Of a DNA stretch of 64,000 bases, positions 17,777-26,721 are shown piece by piece. Position 1 is the first letter of the stretch. Every line of letters begins with the position of its first letter. Source of the stretch: Sporolactobacillus putidus (lineage in GTDB: Bacteria; Bacillota; Bacilli; Bacillales; Sporolactobacillaceae). Made by a program: the position numbers and the translations under genes. The stretch spans positions 1-64,000 of the forward strand of contig NZ_BMOK01000007.1 in NCBI RefSeq assembly GCF_014647035.1. The letters run 5' to 3'. The notes beneath the pieces are model-generated. The model saw only the letters and a list, made by a program, of their open reading frames with translations. It did not search any database and had not been told where the DNA came from.

Positions 17777-19828
17777 ATGGCTAAAAAAAATCAATCCATA
17801 GGAAAAGATATTTTTAGAACAGCGATCATTGATTCATTTAAAAAACTTGATCCGAGAAACATGGTTAAAAATCCGGTGATGTTTGTTGTCGAGATTGGTT
17901 TTTTCCTGACTTTATTGCTGAGTATTTTCCCGAACCTGTTTGGCGGTCATTACGAATTGTCTCAGATACCTTTTAATCTGGTTATCAGTTTTATTTTACT
18001 GATCACGGTACTTTTCGGAAACTTTGCCGAAGCCATCGCGGAAGGAAGAGGAAAAGCGCAGGCTGAATCGCTGCGCCGAACGAAAACCGATTTGATGGCG
18101 GATCGCCGCGAAAAAGAAGGCTCTTACGAAAAAGTTCCCGCTTCAACGCTGCGCAAAGGGGACGTCGTTCGCGTGACTGCCGGAGGCATGATTCCCGCGG
18201 ACGGAGAAGTAATCAAGGGACTCGGGAGCGTTGATGAGTCGGCGATTACCGGAGAATCCGCCCCGGTCATCAGGGGGGCGGGGGGAGACTTCAGCTCCGT
18301 TACTGGCGGGACAAAGCTGCTCTCCGATGAACTGATTATTGAGGTGACCGTGAATCCGGGTGAATCGTTCCTGGATAAAATGATCGGATTGGTCGAGGGC
18401 GCGAGCCGGCAGAAGACACCGAACGAATTAGCCTTGACCGTTCTGCTTGCCGGACTGACACTCATTTTCTTGATCGTTGTCGTTACACTTGGCCCATTTG
18501 CCGGCTATGTCCATGGTTCGATCGATACAGTAACGCTGATTGCATTGCTTGTCTGCCTGATTCCAACAACGATCGGGGCGCTTCTTTCCGCAATCGGTAT
18601 TGCCGGAATGGACCGGATCATTCGATTTAATGTGGTGGCTAAATCAGGCAAGGCAGTGGAGGCGGCCGGCGACGTCAATACACTGATTCTTGACAAAACG
18701 GGGACAATTACGATTGGCAATCGTCTCGCGAGTGATTTTATTCCGGTCGGCTCGCACAATTTAAAAGATTTGATTAACACGGCTGTGCTTTCATCATTGT
18801 TTGATGAAACGCCTGAAGGACGTTCGGTCATTGATCTGGCCAAAAAAGACGGTGTCACCCTGTCGCGTGAAGACTACAACGATGCAGAGAACGTAGATTT
18901 CAGTGCGGACACACGTATGAGCGGGCTGAACCTGCCAGACGGAACCATGGTTCGCAAGGGGGCGGTTGACGCTATCAAAGAGGACGTTCAGAAAAAAGGC
19001 GGCCGAATTCCGGAAGATCTTGATGCGAAGATGGAGCGCGTCGCCAAAGAAGGCGGGACGCCGCTTGCCGTCATCAAAAACCAGGAAATTTACGGTCTGA
19101 TTTATCTAAAAGATATTATTAAACCCGGTATGCGTCAGCGCTTTGAAGAATTACGGAAAATGGGGATTAAAACGGTCATGTGTACGGGAGATAACCCGCT
19201 GACCGCTGCAACGATCGCTCTTGAAGCCGGTGTGGATGATTTCATTGCCGAAGCCAAGCCGGAAGATAAAATGCGATTAATCAGGGAAGAACAGGAGCAG
19301 GGGAAACTGGTTGCCATGTCCGGAGATGGAACGAACGACGCGCCCGCACTGGCACAGGCGGATGTCGGCCTGGCCATGAACACAGGAACGATGGCCGCGA
19401 AGGAAGCCGGAAACATGGTGGATCTGGATTCGGATCCAACCAAATTAATTGAGGTCGTTTCCATTGGCAAGCAGCTTTTAATCACACGCGGTTCGATTAC
19501 CACATTCTCGATTGCCAATGACGTCGCCAAATACTTTGCGATCATCCCGGCCATGTTCACAACGATCATTCCTCAACTGCAAAGCTTGAATATCATGCAT
19601 CTGACAAGCCCGAGAAGCGCGATCCTGTCAGCGATCATCTTCAATGCCCTGATCATCCCGCTGCTCATTCCTCTGGCTATGAAGGGTGTCAAATACCGAC
19701 CGGTAAGCGCGACCACATTGCTCGTGAAAAATTTGCTGATCTATGGAATCGGCGGGATCATCGTGCCGTTTCTAGGCATTAAAATCATCGATCTCATCAT
19801 CACGGGTTTGGGGCTATCCAATATTTAG
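17777..19828 (+). CDS. kdpB: Potassium-transporting ATPase catalytic subunit B
   Basis: A P-type ATPase of 683 aa. The phosphorylation motif DKTGTITIG (about residues 306-314), the actuator motif TGESAPVIR and the hinge motif [16 protein letters not shown] are all intact, so it should be active. It lies 29 nt after kdpA with GAGG before the ATG and 13 nt before the preferred kdpC start. The N-terminal [20 protein letters not shown] matches the family. Confidence 0.97.
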   Translation: MAKKNQSIGKDIFRTAIIDSFKKLDPRNMVKNPVMFVVEIGFFLTLLLSIFPNLFGGHYELSQIPFNLVISFILLITVLFGNFAEAIAEGRGKAQAESLRRTKTDLMADRREKEGSYEKVPASTLRKGDVVRVTAGGMIPADGEVIKGLGSVDESAITGESAPVIRGAGGDFSSVTGGTKLLSDELIIEVTVNPGESFLDKMIGLVEGASRQKTPNELALTVLLAGLTLIFLIVVVTLGPFAGYVHGSIDTVTLIALLVCLIPTTIGALLSAIGIAGMDRIIRFNVVAKSGKAVEAAGDVNTLILDKTGTITIGNRLASDFIPVGSHNLKDLINTAVLSSLFDETPEGRSVIDLAKKDGVTLSREDYNDAENVDFSADTRMSGLNLPDGTMVRKGAVDAIKEDVQKKGGRIPEDLDAKMERVAKEGGTPLAVIKNQEIYGLIYLKDIIKPGMRQRFEELRKMGIKTVMCTGDNPLTAATIALEAGVDDFIAEAKPEDKMRLIREEQEQGKLVAMSGDGTNDAPALAQADVGLAMNTGTMAAKEAGNMVDLDSDPTKLIEVVSIGKQLLITRGSITTFSIANDVAKYFAIIPAMFTTIIPQLQSLNIMHLTSPRSAILSAIIFNALIIPLLIPLAMKGVKYRPVSATTLLVKNLLIYGIGGIIVPFLGIKIIDLIITGLGLSNI

Positions 19829-19841
19829 GAGGGTGTTACTT

Positions 19842-20408
19842 GTGATAAATGTATGGCGTTCGATAAGAGTCACCATTGTTTTTGCGGTTTTGCTTGGACT
19901 TATTTATCCGCTTTGCGTGTCTCTGATTGGCAACCTGCTGTTTCCTTATCAGGCCCAGGGGAGCATGGTGAAACAAAACGGAACGATTGTCGGGTCGGAA
20001 CTGATTGCTCAGGCCGTCACAAGACCGGAATACTTTCATCCAAGACCGTCGGCCATTGATTATGCAGGTAACGGATCGGCTGGTTCAAATCTCGGACCGA
20101 CGAATCCGGCACTGATTAAAGAGATCGGTAAAAATCTTTCTCAGGTGAAAAGTTGGACGGGGTACACCGCTCAATCTATTCCTCCAGATATGGTCGAATC
20201 ATCGGCATCCGGACTGGATCCTGATATTTCTGTTCAAGATGCGAGGCTTCAGATTCCCCGTATTGCAAGTGCCACAGGATTAAGCCGGACGTATTTACAG
20301 ACATTGGTTTCACAATATACAGAGAATCGGTTCCTCGGCATTTGGGGTGACCCGGCAGTGAATGTGCTGAAACTAAACCTTGCCATCAAAAATAAATTGG
20401 GACTGTAA
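19842..20408 (+). CDS. kdpC: Potassium-transporting ATPase subunit C
   Basis: A 188-aa protein with one N-terminal helix and an extracytoplasmic domain, standard for KdpC. RPEYFHPRPSAIDYAGNGSAGSN and the ending RFLGIWGDPAVNVLKLNLAI are family signatures. I choose GTG at 19842 because AGGAGGG lies 8 nt upstream; the in-frame GTG at 19833 overlaps that site. Confidence 0.95.
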   Translation: MINVWRSIRVTIVFAVLLGLIYPLCVSLIGNLLFPYQAQGSMVKQNGTIVGSELIAQAVTRPEYFHPRPSAIDYAGNGSAGSNLGPTNPALIKEIGKNLSQVKSWTGYTAQSIPPDMVESSASGLDPDISVQDARLQIPRIASATGLSRTYLQTLVSQYTENRFLGIWGDPAVNVLKLNLAIKNKLGL

Positions 20409-20456
20409 AGAAGGGCATTTCTGAACTTATCCCTTTGGGAACAAGGAAGTGCAATT

Positions 20457-22745
20457 ATGAAAAAAAAAGAAACGTTGAACGGCAGTGATGCTGAAAACAC
20501 GCACGCTTTCAATAAAAAAGGAAAATTAAAAATCATTGTCGGGGCAGCCGCCGGCTCAGGAAAAACCTATAAGCTGCTGAAAGAGGCCAATGATCTTCTG
20601 AGGAAAGGTACGGATATTGTCGTCGGTTTTATAGAGGTTCATCACCGGAAAGAGACGGCTGAACAAATAGGCGATTTGGAAATCATCGCGCGTAAAAAAG
20701 TGATGTTCCAGAACAGACTGTTCGAAGAAATGGATGTCGACGCCATCATTGAGCGGTGTCCGGCGGCCGTTGTCGTCGATGAATTAGCCCACACCAATCT
20801 GGAAGGCTCAAGATTTCCTAAGCGGTATATGGACATCGAATATATTCTGGAACATGGCATCGACGTCCTGACGACGGTTAATGTCCAGCATCTTGAAGGG
20901 ACTTATCGCGAGGCGGAAAAAATAACGGGAGTCAGAGTCCGGGAGATCGTTCCCCAGTCTTTTATTGAAAGTGCCGATGAAATTGAGGTGGTTGATGTAC
21001 CGCCGGAAACGTTGCGTCAAAGAATGAGAGATGGAAACATTTTTCGCGAAAGTACGATTAATCAGGCGTTGCATCATTTTTTTAAGAAAGAGAATCTGTC
21101 TGTGCTGCGCGAACTGACGCTTCGCGTCGTTGCGGATACAGTGGATAATCAATTTCAAAAATCATTTGAGCGGAAGAGCATACCGGGGCCGGTCGGCGCC
21201 AAAGAAGTCATTCTGGTATGTACGAGTTTTTGGGCCCGATCGGCCGTTCTGATTAGAAAAGGTTACAGGATGGCCAGGAGAATGAAAGCTGATCTGGTTA
21301 TACTGACCATTTTAGAAGTGCCCGAAAATGATCTTTCAGCAAAAAATAAAGACAGAATTGAAAAGCTCAGAAGTCTGGCTGATTTCTGCCATGCAAAATA
21401 TATTGTTGAGCAGCGCAACGACCGGGTGATCGGGAAGGTCGTCATGGACGTGGCAGACCGGCTTAGTGTGACACAGATTGTTGTCGGACAGACGCATTCT
21501 TCACGAGACTGGGCACTGTGGAGCTCCAACCCTGTCAAGTATTTATTGATGCATATGAAATACGCCGATCTTCATATCATCGGATGGAAGGATGGGGGAA
21601 GGCCTTATTCACTTAATGACAGAACCCGGAAAAATCACCAAATCGGGCTTTCACGTGATCAGGATTCTTGCCGCGGGCGGCTGACAATTTATGTGGGTTC
21701 GGCACCTGGCGTTGGTAAAACCTATAAAATGCTGCAGGATGCGAATGACAGGCTGTCAAAGGGTGAGGATGTTGTCGCGGGACTTATTGAAACCCATGGA
21801 AGAAAAGAAACGGCCGATCAGATCGGCCGTTTGGATATGCTTCCGCAGCAGGTGATTCACTATAATGGACACCGATATGAGGAGCTGGATGTAGAAAAAA
21901 TTATACAACGTCATCCGCAAATTGTGCTGATTGATGAGCTGGCCCATACTAATGTTCCCGGCAGCGAAAGAGAGAAAAGATATCAGGATATCCTTTATAT
22001 TCTTGAACATGGGATTGATGTGGTTACAGCTGTCAATATTCAGCATCTCGAAAGCCTTCGTGACACAGTGGAACATATTACCGGCATAAAAGTCAAGGAA
22101 CGCGTTCCGGACTGGTTTATGGACAGGGCAGGGCAAATAAAGCTGATTGATGTCACTCCAGAAATGCTGCAGCGTCGGCTTGCACAAGGCAAGGTTTATT
22201 CAAAAGATAAGATTGAACATGCGATGAATCACTTTTTCCGTTTGGGGAATTTATCGGTGCTTCGGGAACTGGCTTTGTTTGAGGTCGCAGACAATGTGGA
22301 TCAGAGTCTGGACCAACAAAACAGATTCGGGCGGAATCCCCGGATTCTTGCTTGCGTCAACTATCGCCCCCATTCTGAAAAGTTGATCCGAAGAGGGTGG
22401 CGCATTGCCGACCGGTATCATGCCGACTTATATGTCCTCGCGGTTGTATCGAAAAAGCCCTTGCAGGAAAAAGAAAAAAGAGACTTAGAAACCATGAAAC
22501 AGCTCAGCGAACAACTTCAGGCAACATTTCTCAAAAAAGAAGCGCCTGAAAATCGGGTAGGGGAGATGATGGCTAAAACGGCTGGAGAACTGCACGCGGA
22601 ACAAATCATCGTCGGCCAGCCGCTTCCCGTCAGGCATTTTTTTGATAAGTTTAAGCGTAATCCGGTGATTTATGTCCTGCTGCACGCGGAGTTTGTCAAT
22701 CTGCATGTTGTAGCCAACTCAAGAGGTGATCATGACGAGCAGTGA
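20457..22745 (+). CDS. Tandem KdpD sensor/USP protein without a kinase domain
   Basis: A 762-aa soluble protein consisting of two consecutive KdpD N-terminal modules. Module 1: KdpD domain about residues 24-235 with Walker A GAAAGSGKT (29-37) and VVVDELAHTN; USP-like domain about 250-372. Module 2: KdpD domain about 409-615 with Walker A GSAPGVGKT (414-422) and VLIDELAHTN; USP-like domain about 629-755. There are no transmembrane helices and no HisKA or HATPase domain, so it cannot itself signal to KdpE. It lies 49 nt after kdpC with AAGGAAGTG before the ATG. I infer that it acts in trans on the separate kinase encoded downstream. Neither USP domain shows the SxS-X20-FTAxY c-di-AMP motif. Confidence 0.9.
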   Translation: MKKKETLNGSDAENTHAFNKKGKLKIIVGAAAGSGKTYKLLKEANDLLRKGTDIVVGFIEVHHRKETAEQIGDLEIIARKKVMFQNRLFEEMDVDAIIERCPAAVVVDELAHTNLEGSRFPKRYMDIEYILEHGIDVLTTVNVQHLEGTYREAEKITGVRVREIVPQSFIESADEIEVVDVPPETLRQRMRDGNIFRESTINQALHHFFKKENLSVLRELTLRVVADTVDNQFQKSFERKSIPGPVGAKEVILVCTSFWARSAVLIRKGYRMARRMKADLVILTILEVPENDLSAKNKDRIEKLRSLADFCHAKYIVEQRNDRVIGKVVMDVADRLSVTQIVVGQTHSSRDWALWSSNPVKYLLMHMKYADLHIIGWKDGGRPYSLNDRTRKNHQIGLSRDQDSCRGRLTIYVGSAPGVGKTYKMLQDANDRLSKGEDVVAGLIETHGRKETADQIGRLDMLPQQVIHYNGHRYEELDVEKIIQRHPQIVLIDELAHTNVPGSEREKRYQDILYILEHGIDVVTAVNIQHLESLRDTVEHITGIKVKERVPDWFMDRAGQIKLIDVTPEMLQRRLAQGKVYSKDKIEHAMNHFFRLGNLSVLRELALFEVADNVDQSLDQQNRFGRNPRILACVNYRPHSEKLIRRGWRIADRYHADLYVLAVVSKKPLQEKEKRDLETMKQLSEQLQATFLKKEAPENRVGEMMAKTAGELHAEQIIVGQPLPVRHFFDKFKRNPVIYVLLHAEFVNLHVVANSRGDHDEQ

Positions 22746-23265
22746 AATAAATTTTGAACCTCTTTATTTTGGGACAGGTCAAAACTATTTAGACATTTTT
22801 TCCTTGCGTTATCGATGGTTTGGAGCCGTTTGGAAAGTCAGGGCGGAAACTACAATTCTGCTACGCTATGCCTTTGCCGATAATGAAGAGGTAGCAAAGG
22901 CAAAAATCCAGAGTGGGGAATCTGCCAAGCGAGATGATGCCCACTTGGAGGAAATCTATAAATTTATTAGAAATACTCAAAAAGATGAGGACTGGGGCAA
23001 ACGGTCAAGACTCCATCTTTTTGGCGTCCGAGAATCACCCTGGAAAAAGATGAAGCCCGGCTGGTATATTGTCCGTTCAAGAAAACAATACCCGCTTTAT
23101 ATATCAGCTGTTCACGTCAAAAGATTTTCGACCTGGCTCAATCACACGGCTGTATGTGAAAATCAAAAAGATGTTTCCGATTTTATTCAAAAAGTAAACC
23201 GAACCCATCACATTAAATTACTGGAAGTCTTTCCAAAGAACGATGAAAATGATAGCATAGATTAA
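22732..23265 (+). CDS. Unrecognised 177-aa protein inside the kdp locus
   Basis: I do not recognise this family. The protein is soluble and basic-aromatic, with the charged stretch DEDWGKRSRLHLFGVRESPW in the middle and an acidic end. No membrane segment, HTH or P-loop is visible. The ATG at 22732 overlaps the preceding gene by 14 nt, with GAGGTGAT within that gene, so the two are probably translationally coupled. A terminator follows before the kinase gene. Co-occurrence suggests a role with the tandem KdpD protein, but nothing in the sequence proves it. Confidence 0.75.
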   Translation: MTSSEINFEPLYFGTGQNYLDIFSLRYRWFGAVWKVRAETTILLRYAFADNEEVAKAKIQSGESAKRDDAHLEEIYKFIRNTQKDEDWGKRSRLHLFGVRESPWKKMKPGWYIVRSRKQYPLYISAVHVKRFSTWLNHTAVCENQKDVSDFIQKVNRTHHIKLLEVFPKNDENDSID

Positions 23266-23288
23266 CAGCATAAACGATTGACAATTGA

Positions 23289-23320
23289 AAACATCAGGCA
23301 ACTGATGTTTCTTCTTTTTT
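23289..23320 (+). terminator. Intrinsic terminator inside the kdp locus
   Basis: AAACATCAG-GCAA-CTGATGTTT, a perfect 9-bp stem with a tetraloop, followed by CTTCTTTTTT. It separates the 177-aa gene from the kinase gene and implies partial termination or a separate promoter for the kinase-kdpE pair. Confidence 0.75.
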
Positions 23321-23369
23321 GCGGCATTTTCATGATGGATAGTCAGTTTCTGATGAATAGAGGTGAAAA

Positions 23370-25382
23370 TTGGTGAAAGCGGTCAAAGAAGGGCAACGCT
23401 TGGAAAGCGAACGTGTAAATAAAGGGACAAAGGCGAATGGAATCCAAACGGAAGGCCGAAGTGCGGTCACGGAAAAAATGATGGTTTGCGTCAGCGGAAG
23501 CCCCTTTTCCAGAGAGCTAATCCGGACAACACGGCAAATGGCTGACCATTTAAAAATGAAATGGGCCGCATTGTATGTGGATACCCCAAAAAGGGTTCCA
23601 AAAACCATGGGCGATCGTATGGAAATTTCCAGAAATTTACGAATCGCCGAAGACTTGGGTGCCGAAACATTTACCGTTTCAGGAACCCGGATATCTGATG
23701 AAATTATATCTTTTGCGAGGAAGCACAATGTCCGGCATATTGTCATAGGAAAACCAAAGTATTCAAGAATTATCGAATGGGTGCGGCCTTCCGTCGTCGA
23801 TCAAGTCATTCGGAAAGGGGAGAATATAACGTTCCACGTGATCCCCGGGCGAAGGGAAATTCGAACAAATGCAATAAATTATATCTTTCCGAAGCATTCG
23901 GTTGAATGGACACCCTATTTGATTTTATCGGGAATAATTATCGCGCTGACTTTGCTGTTACGGCTTTTAGGACCAGCCAATGATCTGGTCAATGTGGCTC
24001 TTTTATTTTTAATGCCTGTTCTGTTCGGCGCATCGCGATGGGGCATGGGGCCTGGATTTTATGCTTCATTGATGAGCATCCTTTCTTTTGATTTTTTCTT
24101 TGTTCCGCCTGTTCAGAGCTTTACAGTCGCCGATTTGCGCTATATTCTTTCATTTGCCGTTTTCCTGATTGTTGCGATGATCACAGCAAGCTTGTCGTCA
24201 AAGTTAAAAAATCAGTTGAAAGAAGCGCGGGAAAATGAAAAAATAACCTTGACTCTTTATACACTGGGCCGAGAAATGACCGTTGTGGATGAATTGCAAT
24301 CCACTATGAATAGAATCGTATTGCAGATATCCGACAAGATAGGCTTTCAGGCAGCCATCTATTTACCCGATAAAAATAATGAATTGGAAGTAGCGGCATG
24401 TTCAACTACTGCCGACTGGGCACAACTGAAAGCGGGCGGGGCCATTGCAAAGTGGGTCTATCTTCATGGCGAAATGGCCGGCCGCGGCACGCAAACATTG
24501 AGTGAATCTCCCGGTTTATTTATACCTCTGCGTACGGAAGATTTTATTCACGGTGTCATGGTCATTTATTATGGCGGTTTTCATTTTCCAGATTCGCTCG
24601 AGCACAAGAGACTGATCGAAGCGATCGCAGGACTCGTTGCTACGGCAATTGCGCGGATAAAACTCCAGGAAGAAGCCAAGAAAGCGCAACTGGCAGCGGA
24701 GTCGGAAAAATTACGGGCTATTCTTCTGGATTCTATTTCGCACGAATTGCGGACACCGCTTTCGGCAATCATTGGCTCGGTCACGGCCCTTTCCGACCAT
24801 GATGAAGTGTTTGGCCCGGAGGACAGGCGGGAACTTCTGGCGACAATACGGCAGGGCGCCGTGAGAATGAACCGGCTGATCACCAATTTACTGGGAATGG
24901 TACGTTTGGAAAGCGGCATGCTTCATTTAAACCGGCAGTGGTGTGATCTTGAAGATATTATAGGTGTTTCGATGAAGCAAATTGAAGATTCAATTGAAAA
25001 GCGGGAACTTTGTGTTGAAATCAATGATTCTTTTCCGCCGATTAAAGTTGATGAACTCTTATTTGAGCAGATGCTGGCCAATATATTAAGCAATGCTGTT
25101 AAATATTCTGCCGATAAAAGCCGGATCGTGATCTCCGCATGTCAAAAGGGTGACAATATAGAAATCAATATTAAAGATCAGGGAATCGGTGTTCCATTAA
25201 ATGAACTGGATCACATTTTTGATAAATTTTACCGTCTGAAAACGAATGCGCATGTACCTGGGACCGGACTCGGGTTGGCCATCGCAAAGGGGATCATAAA
25301 GGCCCATGGCGGGAGCATCAGCGCAAAGCAGAATCTTGATAAAGGAATCACCGTCTCCATCAGCCTTCCCATGAAAGACTGA
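23370..25382 (+). CDS. KdpD-type sensor histidine kinase lacking the N-terminal KdpD domain
   Basis: A 670-aa membrane kinase. Order: USP-like domain (about residues 36-155), a four-helix DUF4118 membrane domain (about 185-275), a GAF-like domain (about 300-425), HisKA with H458 in SISHELRTPLSA, and HATPase with LANILSNAVKYS, KDQGIGVP and GTGLGLAIA. The KdpD P-loop domain normally fused at the N-terminus is absent and is supplied by the separate tandem protein. In the USP domain, S42-G-S44, twenty residues and then WAALY (65-69) fit the SxS-X20-FTAxY motif reported for c-di-AMP binding in S. aureus KdpD. The start is TTG at 23370 or GTG at 23373, both after GAGG. Confidence 0.92.
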   Translation: MVKAVKEGQRLESERVNKGTKANGIQTEGRSAVTEKMMVCVSGSPFSRELIRTTRQMADHLKMKWAALYVDTPKRVPKTMGDRMEISRNLRIAEDLGAETFTVSGTRISDEIISFARKHNVRHIVIGKPKYSRIIEWVRPSVVDQVIRKGENITFHVIPGRREIRTNAINYIFPKHSVEWTPYLILSGIIIALTLLLRLLGPANDLVNVALLFLMPVLFGASRWGMGPGFYASLMSILSFDFFFVPPVQSFTVADLRYILSFAVFLIVAMITASLSSKLKNQLKEARENEKITLTLYTLGREMTVVDELQSTMNRIVLQISDKIGFQAAIYLPDKNNELEVAACSTTADWAQLKAGGAIAKWVYLHGEMAGRGTQTLSESPGLFIPLRTEDFIHGVMVIYYGGFHFPDSLEHKRLIEAIAGLVATAIARIKLQEEAKKAQLAAESEKLRAILLDSISHELRTPLSAIIGSVTALSDHDEVFGPEDRRELLATIRQGAVRMNRLITNLLGMVRLESGMLHLNRQWCDLEDIIGVSMKQIEDSIEKRELCVEINDSFPPIKVDELLFEQMLANILSNAVKYSADKSRIVISACQKGDNIEINIKDQGIGVPLNELDHIFDKFYRLKTNAHVPGTGLGLAIAKGIIKAHGGSISAKQNLDKGITVSISLPMKD

Positions 25383-25431
25383 TGCGTAAGATGAGGCGAG
25401 TGCCTGCAGATATAGGGGATGTTAACTTTTG

Positions 25432-26121
25432 ATGGCCAATTCGGGAGCAAGACTATTAATTATTGACGATGAAGCACAGATACGCAAATTATTGAGTGTC
25501 GCATTGCGCGCCTATCATTTTGAAATCTTTGAGGCATCAAACGGCGCGGATGGGATTCGCCAGGCTTCGACCATCCGTCCGGATCTTATTGTACTGGATC
25601 TGGGATTGCCGGATGAATCGGGAATTGACGTATTAAGGACCATTCGCGAGTGGTCGCAGATTCCTGTGATTATTCTGACAGTCAAAGAGCGTGAAGAAGA
25701 CAAAATTCTGGCCTTGGAAAGCGGGGCGGATGACTATGTCACAAAACCGTTTGGCATGGGGGAATTAATCGCGCGGATAAGGGTTGCTTTGAGACATACG
25801 GCAAAATCGGAGGAAAAACCTGTTCTGGATTTCGGGCGCCTTGTGATTGACCTGTCCCGCCGGATGGTCTGGGTCGACACGAAATTAGTCAAATTCACTC
25901 CTACAGAATATGAATTGCTCAGGCTGCTGGCAGCAAACGCCGGACGTGTCATGACACACCGGCAGCTGCTCAAGCAAGTCTGGGGAGGGCATCCGCTGAA
26001 TAGCGACAGCAATTATCTTCGCGTTTATATTGGGCATATACGTAAAAAAATAGAAGAAAATCCGACATTGCCTAAAATGATCCTAACGGAGCCTGGGATT
26101 GGCTACCGATTCATGGAATAA
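25432..26121 (+). CDS. kdpE: KdpE-type response regulator
   Basis: An OmpR/PhoB-class regulator. The receiver has the acidic pair in LLIIDDEAQ, the phospho-acceptor aspartate in LIVLDLGLPDESG (D56 from the ATG), and K in YVTKPFG. The C-terminal winged helix (about residues 130-225) includes LTPTEYELLRLLAANAGRV-like sequence and ends VYIGHIRKKIE and GIGYRFME. It lies 49 nt after the kinase gene; ATG at 25432 or the TTG just before it. Its likely targets are the direct repeats at 15696-15742. Confidence 0.92.
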   Translation: MANSGARLLIIDDEAQIRKLLSVALRAYHFEIFEASNGADGIRQASTIRPDLIVLDLGLPDESGIDVLRTIREWSQIPVIILTVKEREEDKILALESGADDYVTKPFGMGELIARIRVALRHTAKSEEKPVLDFGRLVIDLSRRMVWVDTKLVKFTPTEYELLRLLAANAGRVMTHRQLLKQVWGGHPLNSDSNYLRVYIGHIRKKIEENPTLPKMILTEPGIGYRFME

Positions 26122-26231
26122 ACGGATGGGCAGTCGATTACATGGTGAGTTTCTTTACACGGGAAATCCGCTCCGGAATAACATTTAGAAATGTTGGTAT
26201 CGGGGAACAAAACTAAAAATGTGAATTTTTC

Positions 26232-26260
26232 TTGACAAATATGCGATTTGCTTTTAGACT
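26232..26260 (+). promoter_or_regulatory. Sigma-A-type promoter upstream of the fad operon
   Basis: TTGACA (26232-26237), 17-bp spacer, TAGACT (26255-26260). It is preceded by GAATTTTTC, which recurs in the etf control region. Confidence 0.6.
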
Positions 26261-26551
26261 ATGGAAGCAAGCTTGCGAGTTATTTAAGTGAACACCTTCC
26301 TTTTTTTGCTTGTTGCTTCGTTTATTGATTGGCGGCTCCATTCAACGGATCACGATCAATCCTGAATGTTTCGACGAATCAACCTTCACTGATTAAACCA
26401 ACGACCCTTCAGATTATTTTTCAACCTTCGCAGACCGGATATAAGTTATAAGAATAGATTATCGTCTTCATTATCCGGAAATACATCCGAGTGATCAGCG
26501 TTTATTGTTAAGCAGCAGAACCGAACACAGTTAAGAAAGATTTTTAAAAAA

Positions 26552-26565
26552 TGTAAGCGTTTACC
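26552..26565. promoter_or_regulatory. cre box (CcpA site) of the fad operon
   Basis: TGTAAGCGTTTACC fits the CcpA consensus TGWNANCGNTNWCA except for the last base. It lies 157 nt before the ligase start and downstream of the predicted promoter, a roadblock position, so glucose repression is expected. Confidence 0.7.
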
Positions 26566-26721
26566 ATTCGCTGGGCACGGTTTCGTTTGCTGTCAAAAAA
26601 TGAAGCGGAAACAAATGATGAAACCGTTTCTCTTTGTATCGGGAAGGCAGTAAACTCAAGCAGTGATTGGTTATCCGAATGCGAATGTTCCGTTGAACAA
26701 ATTATTATTGGGGGGACTTTC

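Larger units (their letters stand above)
26122..26721. other. Control region of the fad operon
   Basis: No gene. It holds a sigma-A-like promoter (26232-26260), a cre box (26552-26565), and the palindrome GAAACCGTTTC at 26620-26630 that resembles a cre core. A transcript from that promoter would carry a leader of about 450 nt. No strong terminator after kdpE was found. Confidence 0.6.

Noticed and set aside
22485-22706. Minus-strand ORF over the end of the tandem KdpD gene
   Set aside because: Shadow of a strongly supported coding frame.
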